NCBI GenBank assembly: GCA_022225965.2
Contig: JAKJXP020000010.1
Location: 558,001 to 622,000 of the forward strand
DNA length: 64,000 nt
Source of the DNA: Diatrype stigma
Lineage: Eukaryota > Ascomycota > Sordariomycetes > Xylariales > Diatrypaceae
Direction: 5' to 3'
In this document: positions 13,448-26,643 of the stretch, in pieces
Layout: each line of letters opens with the position of its first letter
Position numbering within the stretch: the stretch's first letter is position 1
Notes under the pieces: model-generated
Told to the model about the DNA's origin: nothing
What the model saw: only the letters and a program-made list of their open reading frames with translations
Database searches by the model: none
Made by a program: the position numbers and the translations under genes

Positions 13448-14712
13448 ATGGGGTCGACAAATTTTGGCAATTTCGAGGTAATGACCAGCTCCTTGCCGCC
13501 TTGGAGGCGGTTTCGCATTGGCATTTGGAATCCGAAAAGAGGCTAACATCGAACCGCATCACAGGCTTTCTGCCGAGACTCGACCTTACCAATATGCAAC
13601 GTATGTCAATGTTCCAAATCCAACCGATCGCCTCGTCATCCCGCCAGCATCGGTCGGTTGTCTGTGTGTGTTCTAGTTGCTAATGATTGTATAGGTTCTT
13701 TCGGGAACAGGGGATCAAAATGGACTGTGGGGAGGATGTCAATTGCAGGGCATTCCGCTGAAGAATGACAACCACTTGGGCAATTTAGGTTTGTCTAGCT
13801 ATCACCCACGCGGGTTTCGTCTGAAGACTAGCAAGCTAACAGATGACAGGATCCATAATACTTTGTGGTATCGCCATTGCCGTTACGGCCTTTCTTATGT
13901 TACGATCCGAAAGAAAGAAAGCCGCGGTCGGTCGCAGGTTCGTCAATACCCCTCCCAGCCTTTGCCTCCGGCTTCTCAGATGTCCCTTCGACTAACACAT
14001 TAGCAGGGAAATGCAGTTATTTCTTCTCAGTTACATCATTGTCGAGATCTGCGAGATATTCACCGTTGGAGAATTTCCCCTGAACTCCACTGTTCGCATT
14101 GTACGTTCCTATCGATGTGGAAAAACCTAATGAAGATGGTAGAGGCTAATCTCTTTACAGGCTTTCACCGGAGTGCACATCGGCATGATCACTGCGTCAA
14201 TATGGATATTGATGCTCAATGCTGTCGTGGGGTACCAGATCATCGACGATGGGACGCCGATGTCCGTTGGTCTGATGTTTCTATCCGGCGCTGCCCTATT
14301 TGTCGGCACTGGGTATATAACCCTCGATACAGGCTACGGGTGGACCGGTTACTGGTCCTCAAGCTTGGAAGAACCTTATCGAAACATCGCGCTCTACGTT
14401 CTTTACCAGCTTGCGCCGCTGATTTTCCTTGTCGCCTTTTTTGTTCTCGAGGCCATACTAGTCATTCGAGTCCTAGGCGAGGTTCGACCCATGCTCTATC
14501 TTGCCGGCGCGGCCGTCTTGTTCGCAATCGGTCAGATATTCAACTATGTCATCAGCCGGTACATTTGCGAGGGGACGGCGGGTCAGATCGATGGGTCTCT
14601 GTTTGAAACCCTCTTCACCTTGGCATCGGTCGTGATGATCTGGGTGTTCTGGTCGAGCATTACGGAAGATGACTGGCCGGTTGCCGCTGCGGGTCCTACG
14701 GGCTACCCGTAA
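13448..14712 (+). CDS. Chitin synthase export chaperone-like protein (Chs7 family)
   Basis: Predicted ER membrane protein of the Chs7 family, whose founding member helps chitin synthase III leave the ER. Six exons: 13448-13477, 13565-13600, 13695-13788, 13850-13937, 14007-14100, 14161-14712; the frame closes to 297 aa. The first two exons rebuild a family-like start (FGNFE, then AFCRDSTLPICN). Later segments are SIILCGIAIAVTAF (helix), RKKAAVGRREMQLFLLSY, VHIGMITASIWILMLNAVVG, then DDGTPMSVG, and the C-terminal WSSITEDDWP. About seven hydrophobic helices are visible. It lacks the CYARNIELANTIIF segment I associate with canonical Chs7, so it looks like a divergent paralogue. Intron 4 begins GTTCGT, an unusual donor. 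Family assignment is confident; the exact client is not. Confidence 0.88.
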
Positions 14713-16231
14713 CGGTGACATTCATTCTTTTCTCACATCTGTCTAATTTAATAGGGAGTCGGAGTTTAGGTCCAACCGTATACCCGTTCATTTGGAATTC
14801 TTTGGGAGACATCCCAGCGGAAAAAGGCGACGCCACACCACACGCAAAATCTAATTCACGTACACAATATACACCTAGGGGGGGCGACGCTTGATGACGC
14901 CGGGATTGGGGAGAGGAGAACGAGCGACAAGTTGGATGTATTGCGGGCTCCGACTCTTCCATCACATGTCGTGGTGGAGAGGAAGAGGCTATTTTCAATT
15001 TGGTAATGAGACGGCAGGCTACATTGCGATAAATCGGCACGATTGAATATTATACCCCCTCTTTGTTACGCAGTTATTAATGTATATGACGTCTACGATA
15101 GAATTGAATCACTATCCAGCTTCTTTGCATCACGGAGTGCTTTCTGCGTACTACGCACGTAGATCGTTGCGATGTACGAGGTATGGGGGGCTAGAATGAC
15201 CGTGATATTTTAGGTATAGTAGTAGTATGGTGATTTGGTTAGCCATCCGGCTGTGTGACTGGTCTAAAGCAGGCAGATTCCAGCATTATACCTAGCAACC
15301 TAGGTAGATAGATGGAGGCATGCAAATCATAGCTGCATACATATATCAAAGGGGGGAGGACTATAACTCGATGACTAAGTAGTCCTGGCTATACATACAG
15401 TACCTAAGCAGTTGAATAACTTTAATAAGAACCCAATTGCCTAGTGCGAGTCGGGCTTAGTCAATGGCAGTTGATAGAAGCAAGCTACCTAGGTATGTTG
15501 TAAGCTTGTGAAATGACAGCGCATGATTGGCTGTGGGCTGTGCATTACGCAGGATTATAATTCCAACCTACACCTAGGTAATGGTGCAGGTGGAATGCAG
15601 ATCCAACCTTGGAACCAAGCTGCAATTGCAGAACTTCCATTGCGAAACTTATTACCTACGATGCAAAGCTTCATGTTCCTTCCTACCTTAGCCTCGTGAT
15701 GTCTTTTGTTTCCCGACATAATACGTGCTAGGCATGACTGATGATCTTCCTTATCTTCTCTATATAGCGTACTGAGTATTCAGATCTCGGCCGGGGGAGA
15801 AGCTCTTTCCCATTGTCAAGTACCTACTTCGTACTTGATGATACTTCACCAAGGAGAGGTTTCAGACATGTCGAACCTCTGATCTCATCGTATGTGCAAG
15901 CCCCAAGGCTTTCTCTAATGCTCCAATCCAATATACATACCTAAGTACTTACCGACTACCCACTACCAACTTACCTTTTGTTCTATTGTTCACCCACCTT
16001 GCTACATAATAATCCTAGTAGGAACCTTGATCAATCCCCAAGATCTTCCCTCTTTACGTGTCTGTCTCTTATTGATTCTCTGTAGAGTCCAGCTTTCGCC
16101 ATAACCAATTCCAAACGTCGAATCCAATTTACCTACGGACGATAGTTATTGCATACTTCTAGGTACCCTACACAACCGGCCTAGTTCTTCTCGACCTCAG
16201 TTCCCGCACCTGCTTTCCAATACACACATCC

Positions 16232-16267
<36 letters not shown>

Positions 16268-16293
16268 CACACCAAGACAAACGCCGTCGAACA
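14713..16293. other. Spacer between the Chs7-like gene and SSL1
   Basis: No gene is seen. It contains three ACCTAGGT palindromes (15298, 15487, 15572), one copy of the 11-bp dispersed motif (15604-15614, inverted) and a CA repeat just before the SSL1 start. Confidence 0.6.
16232..16263. repeat. (CA)n microsatellite in the SSL1 leader
   Basis: About sixteen CA units ending 30 bases before the SSL1 ATG, so probably within its 5' UTR or core promoter. Confidence 0.9.
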
Positions 16294-17989
16294 ATGCCCG
16301 ACTCCGACGACGACTACCACGGCGACGATGCCTCCGACGACGGGCTCGGCGCCGTCTCCCGCGCGCCATCGGGCACGCCCCTCGATGCGCGGCGGTCGCG
16401 AGGAGCCCATGGCGGCGGCGCCGGCGGGGCCAACAACAAGAAGAGCAGCCGCAAGGGCGGCAAGGCAGCATGGGAGGACATCCAGCGGTCCTGGGACGCC
16501 GTAGTCGAGGGGGCCGACGGCTCGCTGGCGGGGGCCGTGGAGGGGCTCGCCGAGGCCGAGAAGCGGGCGCGCCTGCTGCGGGACACGACGCCGCTGCAGC
16601 GGGGCATCATCCGGCACCTGGTGCTCGTGCTGGACATGTCCTTCGCCATGCTGGAGAAGGACCTGCTGCCGAGCCGGTACGAGCTCGCCATCGCCTACGC
16701 CCGCGACTTCGTGCGCGAGTTCTTCGAGCAGAACCCCATCTCGCAGCTGGCCATCGTAGGCATGCGCGACGGCATCGCCGTCCGCGTCAGCGACATGGGC
16801 GGCAACCCCGCCGACCACCTCGAGCGGCTGCAGACCTGGGCCGGGCAGGAGCCCCAGGGCAACCCGAGCCTGCAGAACGCGCTCGAGATGTGCAGGGGCG
16901 CGCTGTTGTAGGTTCCTCTTCATCTCTGTCCCCACCCCCCCTCCTCTCTGCCTTTCAAGGCTAACTAGCTGTTCGCTGCGCAGTCACACCCCATCCCACG
17001 GCACGCGCGAGGTGCTCATCGTCTACGGGGCCCTCATGTCCAGCGATCCGGGCGACATCCGCGAGACCATGGCCGCGCTGATCAAGGACCGAATCCGCGT
17101 ATCGATCGTCGGGCTCGCGGCGCAGGTCGCCATCTGCGAGGAGCTGTGCGCCAAGACCAACGGCAGCAGCGACAACAACAACGCCGACAACAACAACGGC
17201 CTCTCGTCGAGCGCCTCGTCCGCCTCGGGATACTACAGCGTGGCGCTGCACGAGCAGCACTTCCGGGACCTGATGCTGGCGGTGACGACGCCGCCGGCGA
17301 CGCGCGCCCGGGAGCAGAGCAGCGCCAGCCTCCTCATGATGGGCTTCCCGTCGCGCGCCCTCGCCGCCGGCGACGCCCTCCACTACTGCGCCTGCCACAA
17401 CCGCCCCACGCGCGAGGGCTACGCCTGCACGCGCTGCGGCTCCCGCGTCTGCCGCCTGCCCTCCGAGTGCCCGGGCTGCGGCCTCACCCTCATCCTGTCC
17501 ACCCACCTGGCGCGCTCGTACCACCACCTCTTCCCCCTGCGCAACTGGGTCGAGGTGTCGTGGGCCCAGGCCCGGGCCCGGCGGTCGTCGTCCCGGGCCT
17601 GCTACGCGTGTCTGGCGCCGTTTCCGGAGGTGCCTTCTTCTAGCAGCGGTGGTAATAGGGCTGGTGGCGGCGGCAAAGGAAACGCCAGCAAGGACCCTCG
17701 CATCATCGTCAAAGGCAGGGGGAAGGACCAGAAGGATAAGGAACAGAACAAGCCGCCGCCGGTCGTCAAGGGCCTCAGCGAGTCGGGTCGCTACGCCTGC
17801 GAGGTCTGCGGCAACCACTTCTGCATCGACTGCGACCTGTTCGCGCACGAGGTCCTGCACAACTGCCCCGGGTGTCAGGGCGATACAAGGGAGCAACAGC
17901 AAACTAATGGCAAGACGCAGGACGACGGGGCGGCGGCGCATGCGAATGGGAACGGGATCGAGAACGGGGCTATGGAGGTTGATCCATGA
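16294..17989 (+). CDS. SSL1: TFIIH core subunit SSL1 / p44
   Basis: Nuclear subunit of transcription and DNA-repair factor TFIIH; it binds and stimulates the XPD/Rad3 helicase. Two exons, 16294-16907 and 16984-17989, joined through GALF-HTPSHGTREVL, give 539 aa, somewhat longer than yeast or human orthologues because of low-complexity insertions. Seen in order: an acidic N-terminus (SDDDYHGDD); WEDIQRSWD; a VWA domain from about residue 95 to 275 with HLVLVLDMSFAM, QLAIVGMRDG and GDIRETMAALIKDRIRVSIV; a C4 zinc motif (CRLPSECPGCGLTL) followed by LARSYHHLFPL; and a C-terminal RING-like C4C4 element (CYACLAPF, then CEVCGNHFCIDCD and HNCPGC). An Asn/Ser-rich insert interrupts the VWA C-terminal part and a Gly/Lys-rich insert splits the RING-like element. 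The coding strand is very GC-rich at third positions, which produces long meaningless antisense frames. Identity very confident. Confidence 0.96.
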
Positions 17990-19441
17990 GATTTCAACCA
18001 CAACAACATAAAAAGAATTTAAAGTGGAAGAGGAGCCTACGCGGAGTCGAACCATTTACACGCCACAAGCCGAGGGTTGTAGAAAACAACTAATTCATCA
18101 CCAAGCTGAGTATCCTTACTACCAGCATGTGGAACGGAAGTTTCAGAAGGGAGGTTTAAGGCGGACTACGCAAAATACTACCTTTGCCCCTTGCAAGCCA
18201 AAGTCCACCTACCTGCTGCGATAGAGCACGCGATGGGCTCTGTATGATGCAGAAACCAATAAGGGAGGTCGATGGCTGGCAGAAAAAGGAGAAATCTTTG
18301 GATATTGCACGCCCTGCATACCTAGCCAATAGGGAGGAGGACCTACCAAACTTAGAGCACAGAAGGGCGTTCGCAGGCTTGCTTGATATCTAATCATATA
18401 CACACACAAACCACTAAGGACATATCATCAGCGCCTGGATAACATGGACGAACGGGCGGACGGATGGAAAGAATGGACGGATGGTTGGCTCTCAAAAATA
18501 GGGGCAGGCACCACACGAGGGTAGAATCTCGGTAGACAGACAAGCAAGGCAAGGCCAGGAAAGGCGAGGCAAGGCACACAGCCAGCCAGCTAGCTTATAT
18601 GTGCTTAAAGACAGGCAAGACAAGACAGGTTGGGATGGGACGTAATGGGCTGGGACAGAACAGGATAGGTCAGGCATGTATGCTCGCTCGTGTCTATGCG
18701 GAACATGGATCCGACGTGAGCTAGGTTGCGATATCGTATCGTATCGTCCGCCACCATTTACAAAATAGATGAATAAACCAGTAACCAAGTTTATTGATTG
18801 CCTACTTAGGTTGTGCAACCAGAACCTAGTCGAAGTCAAAAAAGCTGGTTGGTTGGTGTTGACCAAGTGGCTGGAGTGCCTTCACTTCAATACGAAGTAA
18901 GCTTGGATTATGTACTTATATGTGGTATTCAGTAGTGTGTATCCTAATGGCCGTACGGGTTCTACTCTTACGACAATATATTGGTGATGCGGTGCTGCGG
19001 CGATGTGATTCATCATATGACATAGGCGGGTAGTCAGTCTAGTGAAGACAGCCGCGCATTAAGGAGAAACGGGAAGAGCAGATAGGCTGACAGACTACCT
19101 AGGTACGTGAGGAGCTTAGGCATATTGCTTTGAAAGTGTTACATGTTTGTTGTTCATCTGTCATTATCATTCTCGCTAGGTAAAGTATAACGACATATCT
19201 GCATGCATGCAATTCGAATTAATACTTCCCTTCCCTGGGCCACGCCACTTCAACAACGGATATCGTCGTTATGCAAGGCCAAATGATGCAATGTCATCTA
19301 CCATATCATATCAAGCTCTGAACCACGATGGATTCATGCATCGCTCGCTTCTTCTTCCCTTGGGGACCCCTTCGCTGGGGGTCTCTCCCCTAACAGCTTT
19401 TCCTTACCATTACAAACAACAAATCACCCTCGAGTTCAATT
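17990..19441. other. Convergent spacer between SSL1 and HPPD
   Basis: Both flanking genes end here, so it should hold two 3' UTRs. No gene is recognised. An ACCTAGGT palindrome lies at 19097-19104; short AGGCAAGG- and GGACGGAT-like direct repeats occur at 18440-18590. Confidence 0.6.
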
Positions 19442-21771
<2,330 letters not shown>

Positions 21772-22560
21772 ATGGTAACGAGCTCGCTCAGTCGTCGTGA
21801 CTTCAATGTCCTTGAAAAGATTAGAGACCCTGAGTCGAACCCATCGGCGGCAGTCATGATCGACCCGAATCTGCCGAAAGATCCTGTGATCACCGATCCG
21901 TCTACCTACGCGCGTGTGGCTCAGAAAGAGCGGGAGATTGTACTCGCAATGCAGGAAATAGAGTCACAGCTTGCAAAAACCAAACCAGAAACGCCAAATC
22001 CTGCTAAAGAATATCGAGAATGTATATCAACCCTAGGGCAACTCATATCTGAGTACCCCAGATATGCCAGTGCCCGCAACAATAGGGCGCAAGCGCTCCG
22101 GAGACTTTATGGAGATATGATGGCTCTACCTCAAAGGTCGGACCCGAGGGCACTGGTTCAGGGTGCTAGTGATCTGGAGCGTTCCGAGGCTGCCATGATG
22201 GCCCTGGCTGATTTGGACGAGGCAATCCGACTGTTGACACCCAGGAGCCTCTTCGCATCGATCTCCCCTCAGGCCAGCAAGACGCTGTCGATGTCGCATA
22301 CTCAGCGAGCGGCAATATATCACATGACTGTCAAATCACTCCAGCCGGACGAGCATGCTAGCGTGGGTGATAGAAAAGAGTCAAACTGGACAAGGATAGA
22401 GTTTGAAGAGGCGGCCTCAAGAGATTTCGCGTCAGGTGGTCGATATGGAAATGACGTCGCAAAGGGTCTAGCGGTTGGCACAAACCCGACAGCCAAGCTT
22501 TGTGGTCAGATCGTCCGAGAAGCTATGAAGAAGGAATATGGACCAGCATTCGAGGTTTAG
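21772..22560 (+). CDS. TTC36-like tetratricopeptide repeat protein
   Basis: Single-exon protein of 262 aa, probably cytosolic (no signal or membrane segment). An N-terminal extension of about 70 residues precedes TPR-like helices: the segment ECISTLGQLISEYPRYASAR then NNRAQALRRLYGD, and a second with ALADLDEAIRLL followed by SHTQRAAIYH. The end carries a conserved block, ASRDFASGGRYGNDVAKGL then GTNPTAKLCGQIVREAMKKE, which matches the layout of the TTC36 family (NNRAQA.R..GD, the DF..AA..G segment, and NP.A.LCN near the C-terminus). In mammals TTC36 binds 4-hydroxyphenylpyruvate dioxygenase and protects it from degradation. Here the gene is transcribed divergently from HPPD, which supports a matching role. 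Start ATG follows an AATCGGCAAA leader. TPR nature is confident; TTC36 orthology is likely but unverified. Confidence 0.85.
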   Translation: MVTSSLSRRDFNVLEKIRDPESNPSAAVMIDPNLPKDPVITDPSTYARVAQKEREIVLAMQEIESQLAKTKPETPNPAKEYRECISTLGQLISEYPRYASARNNRAQALRRLYGDMMALPQRSDPRALVQGASDLERSEAAMMALADLDEAIRLLTPRSLFASISPQASKTLSMSHTQRAAIYHMTVKSLQPDEHASVGDRKESNWTRIEFEEAASRDFASGGRYGNDVAKGLAVGTNPTAKLCGQIVREAMKKEYGPAFEV

Positions 22561-23695
22561 ATAGGTCGGACGGTGTCTAGGCTGAGTTTAAGCCGTCAGG
22601 GGCCTGGGACCAGGCACAAGCCATCCGGCACACCTATATATCATATGTGTACACATATATGATCGAACGTCATACCCGTAACAGAAGACGAAAGGGAGAT
22701 CCCAGTTAATCAGCCATCCTGGATGCTGTTTCGGATGGCTTAGTGGGTCACATCGTCTGTATGTGACTTCAGTAGCCGTCATTGAGCTTTCTTCAGACAT
22801 GAAATAGAACCTCTTCCATATAACAAGACGGTGCTGTTAAGTTGACTGAGAAGTTGACCCAGAAGACGCGAGGGCATGTTTAACCCGTCTATGGTGAACG
22901 GTGAGCACATATCACATATACTTGGACGAGAGGAATAAATTACCTCTTCGCAACTTCTAGGGTTTGGTCTAGTGTTCTGCCTTTCTGTTTCTCCTCCCGG
23001 TTGATTCTTGTGGCAGTGGCGGCCAGCCCAATAACAACAGCGAAGATCGGGTCCGCCACACGTGAGATGATATACGTTGGTGCCATGGCTGCTTATCCCC
23101 TCAGTATTTACCTCGGTGCAGTAGCAAGTTTGACAGGTATGGAAATAGGCGAGAAGGCGACAAATAATGAGACCACACAACCAAGTCTTAGGCCGAAATC
23201 TGGTGTATTCGAGTATGGACAACCACGTGGATACTAAGTAGGTAGGCAGTCTCTGTGATCTCTGTAGTCTGATGTGGGCAAGGAGGTGGTGCGGGCGTGC
23301 AGGTGCGGGCGTGCAGGTGCGGGCGTGCAGGTGCGGGCGTGCAGGTGCAGGCATGCGGGCATCAACTCGGGGTGTCTGGGTCGGGTGTCCCGAAGCTCAA
23401 AGATGCCGGTGCACTGACCACCTCTCTTCCAAGGGTGCCTTGTAGCTGGACATCTCTGGATATCTGATATGCGATAACGATGCCCCACCCACCACACACA
23501 CGCACAGCCAATCAGAAAAACCCAACCCTTTCGCTTAATTTTTCCAGGCACAAGTTTTCGGATTTCGTGGCCCAAGCCAAACCACCCGTTCCTAATCAAT
23601 CTCCAACGCTACGTAGACGAGGTCAATTTTTCAACGCCCAGTTCATCACCAACCGACCCCGGACTCCCTGATACGACAGAGCACCCGAGGCCAAA
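22561..23695. other. Spacer between the TTC36-like gene and RPL27
   Basis: No gene is recognised. A 14-bp minisatellite lies at 23289-23358. The final 300 bases should contain the promoter of the ribosomal protein gene. Confidence 0.6.
23289..23358. repeat. 14-bp GC-rich minisatellite
   Basis: Four exact copies of GTGCGGGCGTGCAG and one diverged copy, about 340 bases before the RPL27 start codon. Confidence 0.92.
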
Positions 23696-24544
23696 ATGAA
23701 GTTCCTCAAGGTCGGCAGAGTTGCCATCATCACCCGCGGCCGCTATGCCGGTAAGAAGGTACGTTCAACCGATGAATGAGTGAAGCCCGGTTTTCGGATG
23801 TTCCGCACTACGAGGCACGAAGGGGGGGAGACCTTTCAGGGCGAGGAACGAAATGAGTGATGCAAGAAGAGGGGGAATAGTCAAGATCATTTCTGAAGAA
23901 TCAATTCAGCGATTGGCCTATGACTGAAGGGGGGGCCGGGAGACTTGAGATTGCGCATCACCACGACAAACCTACGCCCGACCGATATGTTTCGTGTTAA
24001 TCAATGCGCCAAATGATCATCCATTCTCCACGAGCCACGAACCGAGAGCCAAGGCCAATATCTAACGAAACTCTTTCTTTAGGTCGTTATCATCCAGCCC
24101 GTCGACAGCGGCAACAAGGCGCACCCCTACGGCCACGCCCTAGTTGCTGGCATCGAGCGTTACCCCTCTAAGATCACCCGCCGCATGTCAAAGACGCGCC
24201 AGGAGAAGCGGTCCAAGATCAAGCCTTTTGTCAAGGCTATCAACTACAACCACCTGATGCCCACGCGGTACACGCTCGAGCTCGAGGGACTGAAGGGTGC
24301 CCTGACGGGAGAGACCTTCAAGGAGGTCAGCCAGCGGGAGGATGCTAAGAAGAACGTCAAGAAGGTCCTGGAGGAGCGCTACACGAGCGGCAAGAACCGG
24401 TGGTTCTTCACGCCTCTTAGTACGTCTTCCTCTACCCTCTATCTGCTGCTACCACAACTCGTCCCGTTGGACTATTGTTGTTGCAGTTGTTGTTCCGATT
24501 GCTATTGGCCACATATACTGACTAAATAAACTACAGGATTTTGA
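23696..24544 (+). CDS. RPL27: 60S ribosomal protein L27 (eL27)
   Basis: Structural protein of the large cytosolic ribosomal subunit. Exons 23696-23758, 24083-24419 and 24537-24544 give 135 aa, the normal length. The N-terminal KOW-type segment reads MKFLKVGRVAIITRGRYAGK, continued by VVIIQPVDSGNKAHPYGHAL; then YPSKITRRMSKTRQEKRSKI, the NYNHLMPTRYTLELE strand and the C-terminal WFFTPLRF. The last exon is 8 nt and supplies only the final Arg-Phe and the stop codon; without it the protein would run on into unrelated sequence. The first intron is 324 nt, much longer than any other here, a common trait of fungal ribosomal protein genes. Identity and structure are certain. Confidence 0.97.
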
Positions 24545-26643
24545 ACAAAAAGTCCTTTCCTCTGCGTAACTTCCATCGTTTCGGTCTAGGGGGGTTAAAT
24601 GGTCTTCTGGGATGTAAATCGCATCAGCAACCGGCATTAGGAGCCTAAAGGGGTTTGCTCTAAATAAGAAGGCATTGAGAACAAATCATGATTTGACGAC
24701 TTTTATCATCACGGGTGCTCGCATTGTCGTGAATTTGACTTGTATCCCTTTCGCCTACTCTCTTGGTGTCATGGCCCTTCGAAGCCCGCCTAGTACCGTC
24801 TCAGCTGGAAAGTTTGCCCGTACTGGAGGAGGACCATGACCGCAATGCTCTATATAGGCCCCGGCGAAGTCTCAGGAAGGCAAACTTGCACGAGGAAGTC
24901 GGGCAATTCAGCAGACTCGGGAGGTTGTCCATGTCAGAGCTACCATCCCAGTTTCGACGATGATATGGTATGAAGAGAAATCTTGCCATGTCAAGGGTCG
25001 AGGTGGGTAGTAAGATTCGTGTTTGCCCACACGGCAGATTGTCTCTATAAAGGGGTCTAAGTCACAGCCCCAGTTTGCTATCAGGACATAGATACCCCCA
25101 TGTTATTCTATCGACTGTCTACGCAAGTCTAAATGCCATTGATTGGCCCTGCCGGAACAGTGCTGATCGGGAAGGATTGGACTACCCCTTTTCTAGGTAA
25201 AGCACTTCAACGGCTCCCTCTATAGTTTCTAGATAGATGCTCGTCTGATAAACTGCTTGTCATATACTGCTTACTGCTCCCTTTCAATAATGCGGTAAAA
25301 CAGCATTCAGAAATGAGTAGGTGCCCGTACGAAAGGGTAAACATCTATGGGCACATGTTTCCATCCCACTCGCAAGCTTTGCCAACGTTGTAGCCAGCCA
25401 ATCACATAGCAGTTCATGCTTGGTTGAACCTTTTCTCATTTTCGACTTGCAGTATAGTTATATAGGTATTATCCTCATACTTCAAGGTACCAACAATACC
25501 TACATCTCAGAACAAGACTACTACTTACTGTCCTTCCTCCACTTACCACTTACCGGCATTGGGAATATCTAAACCAGCTTTCCCCTTCCTTCACCCTAAC
25601 AGGGGCCTGTTCCCCTACCTCGTCATCGCTGGCACGGCATTAACAATTGGCCACACCTTTCAGTTTTCAGGGTACTCCTTCGGATGCAGACCGACCGACG
25701 TCTTCCTTCTCTCTTTTCTTTTTCCTTCCTCAAACCGGAGGTAGGGTGGGTAGAAATCTTACCTGATCAAAAGAGCAGGGTAAAAAAGGACATGCACCGC
25801 AACTTGACAAGGGAGGTTGCTGGCAGCAGGTTTAATATATATATATATACCTATATATATATATATGGTAGATGTTGCACACAGGATGGCCTGGAAGCTA
25901 AATTTCTAATAAGCGAGGGCGCGTGGGCAAGTGTCTTATACCCTATATAGTACGTAGAGATAGAAATGCAAGCACCTGAGGTAGGTAGACAATCTACCAA
26001 CTGGCTGGTGAGACAAACTCCTCACGTTCCTATCATCACCTAAGACAACACCTTGTTTTTTCGGAACCAAGACATGGGTAAGAACGCCACAAAGTCAAGA
26101 GGCTCGCCTGTTCAGTCTCAGACTCGAACGTTCGGGTCTGAAACCGTAGTGATCTGGCACATCAAGACTACCCTTCAAGAGAACACGCCTGTTACGGTTG
26201 AGGGGGTAAGAGTATGCAGACTGTCCAAAGCGAACCAGTCACTCGAAATAAGACATTCAGCATATCTTGATGGTCATGTATTTAATTCATTTTAAGTAAA
26301 GAAAAGTCTGAACTCCGAGGTCATCTAAGTTACATGATTAGCCCTGTCGTGTCGTTATGCTTGTAACCCGACCCTATGCGCTGTACGCCTCATCCGCGCT
26401 CTATAACTACCTATACATGGAAGCGTGGCAACCTTTCATCAACATCCGGCCACCAGGGAGAAGTTCTCCAATTACCGTCTATCAACCTCTCGGGAAACGT
26501 GAAATGGTGCAAGTATGTACTTGGAAGACTAGGAAAACGTGCACCACGTCGTTTTCCCTCAATATCGACCCAGGAGTCGTTATAGCCCGTTGACACCAGA
26601 AATTACAAATGGTAAGGTGAAAGGGTCATCATCCACCCGACGA
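24545..26643. other. Convergent spacer between RPL27 and the TPT transporter
   Basis: No gene is recognised. It contains an AT-repeat palindrome (25833-25866) and a near-perfect 22-bp inverted repeat (26119-26140). Short open frames here have no recognisable domains. Confidence 0.6.
25833..25866. repeat. (AT)n palindromic microsatellite
   Basis: Two TA/AT runs flank a central ACCT, so the tract can form a long AT hairpin or cruciform. Confidence 0.85.

Noticed and set aside
16168..18055. Minus-strand frames of about 255 and 364 codons over SSL1
   Set aside because: Composition is Arg/Gly/Ala/Val-rich and motif-free, the antisense shadow of very GC-rich coding exons.
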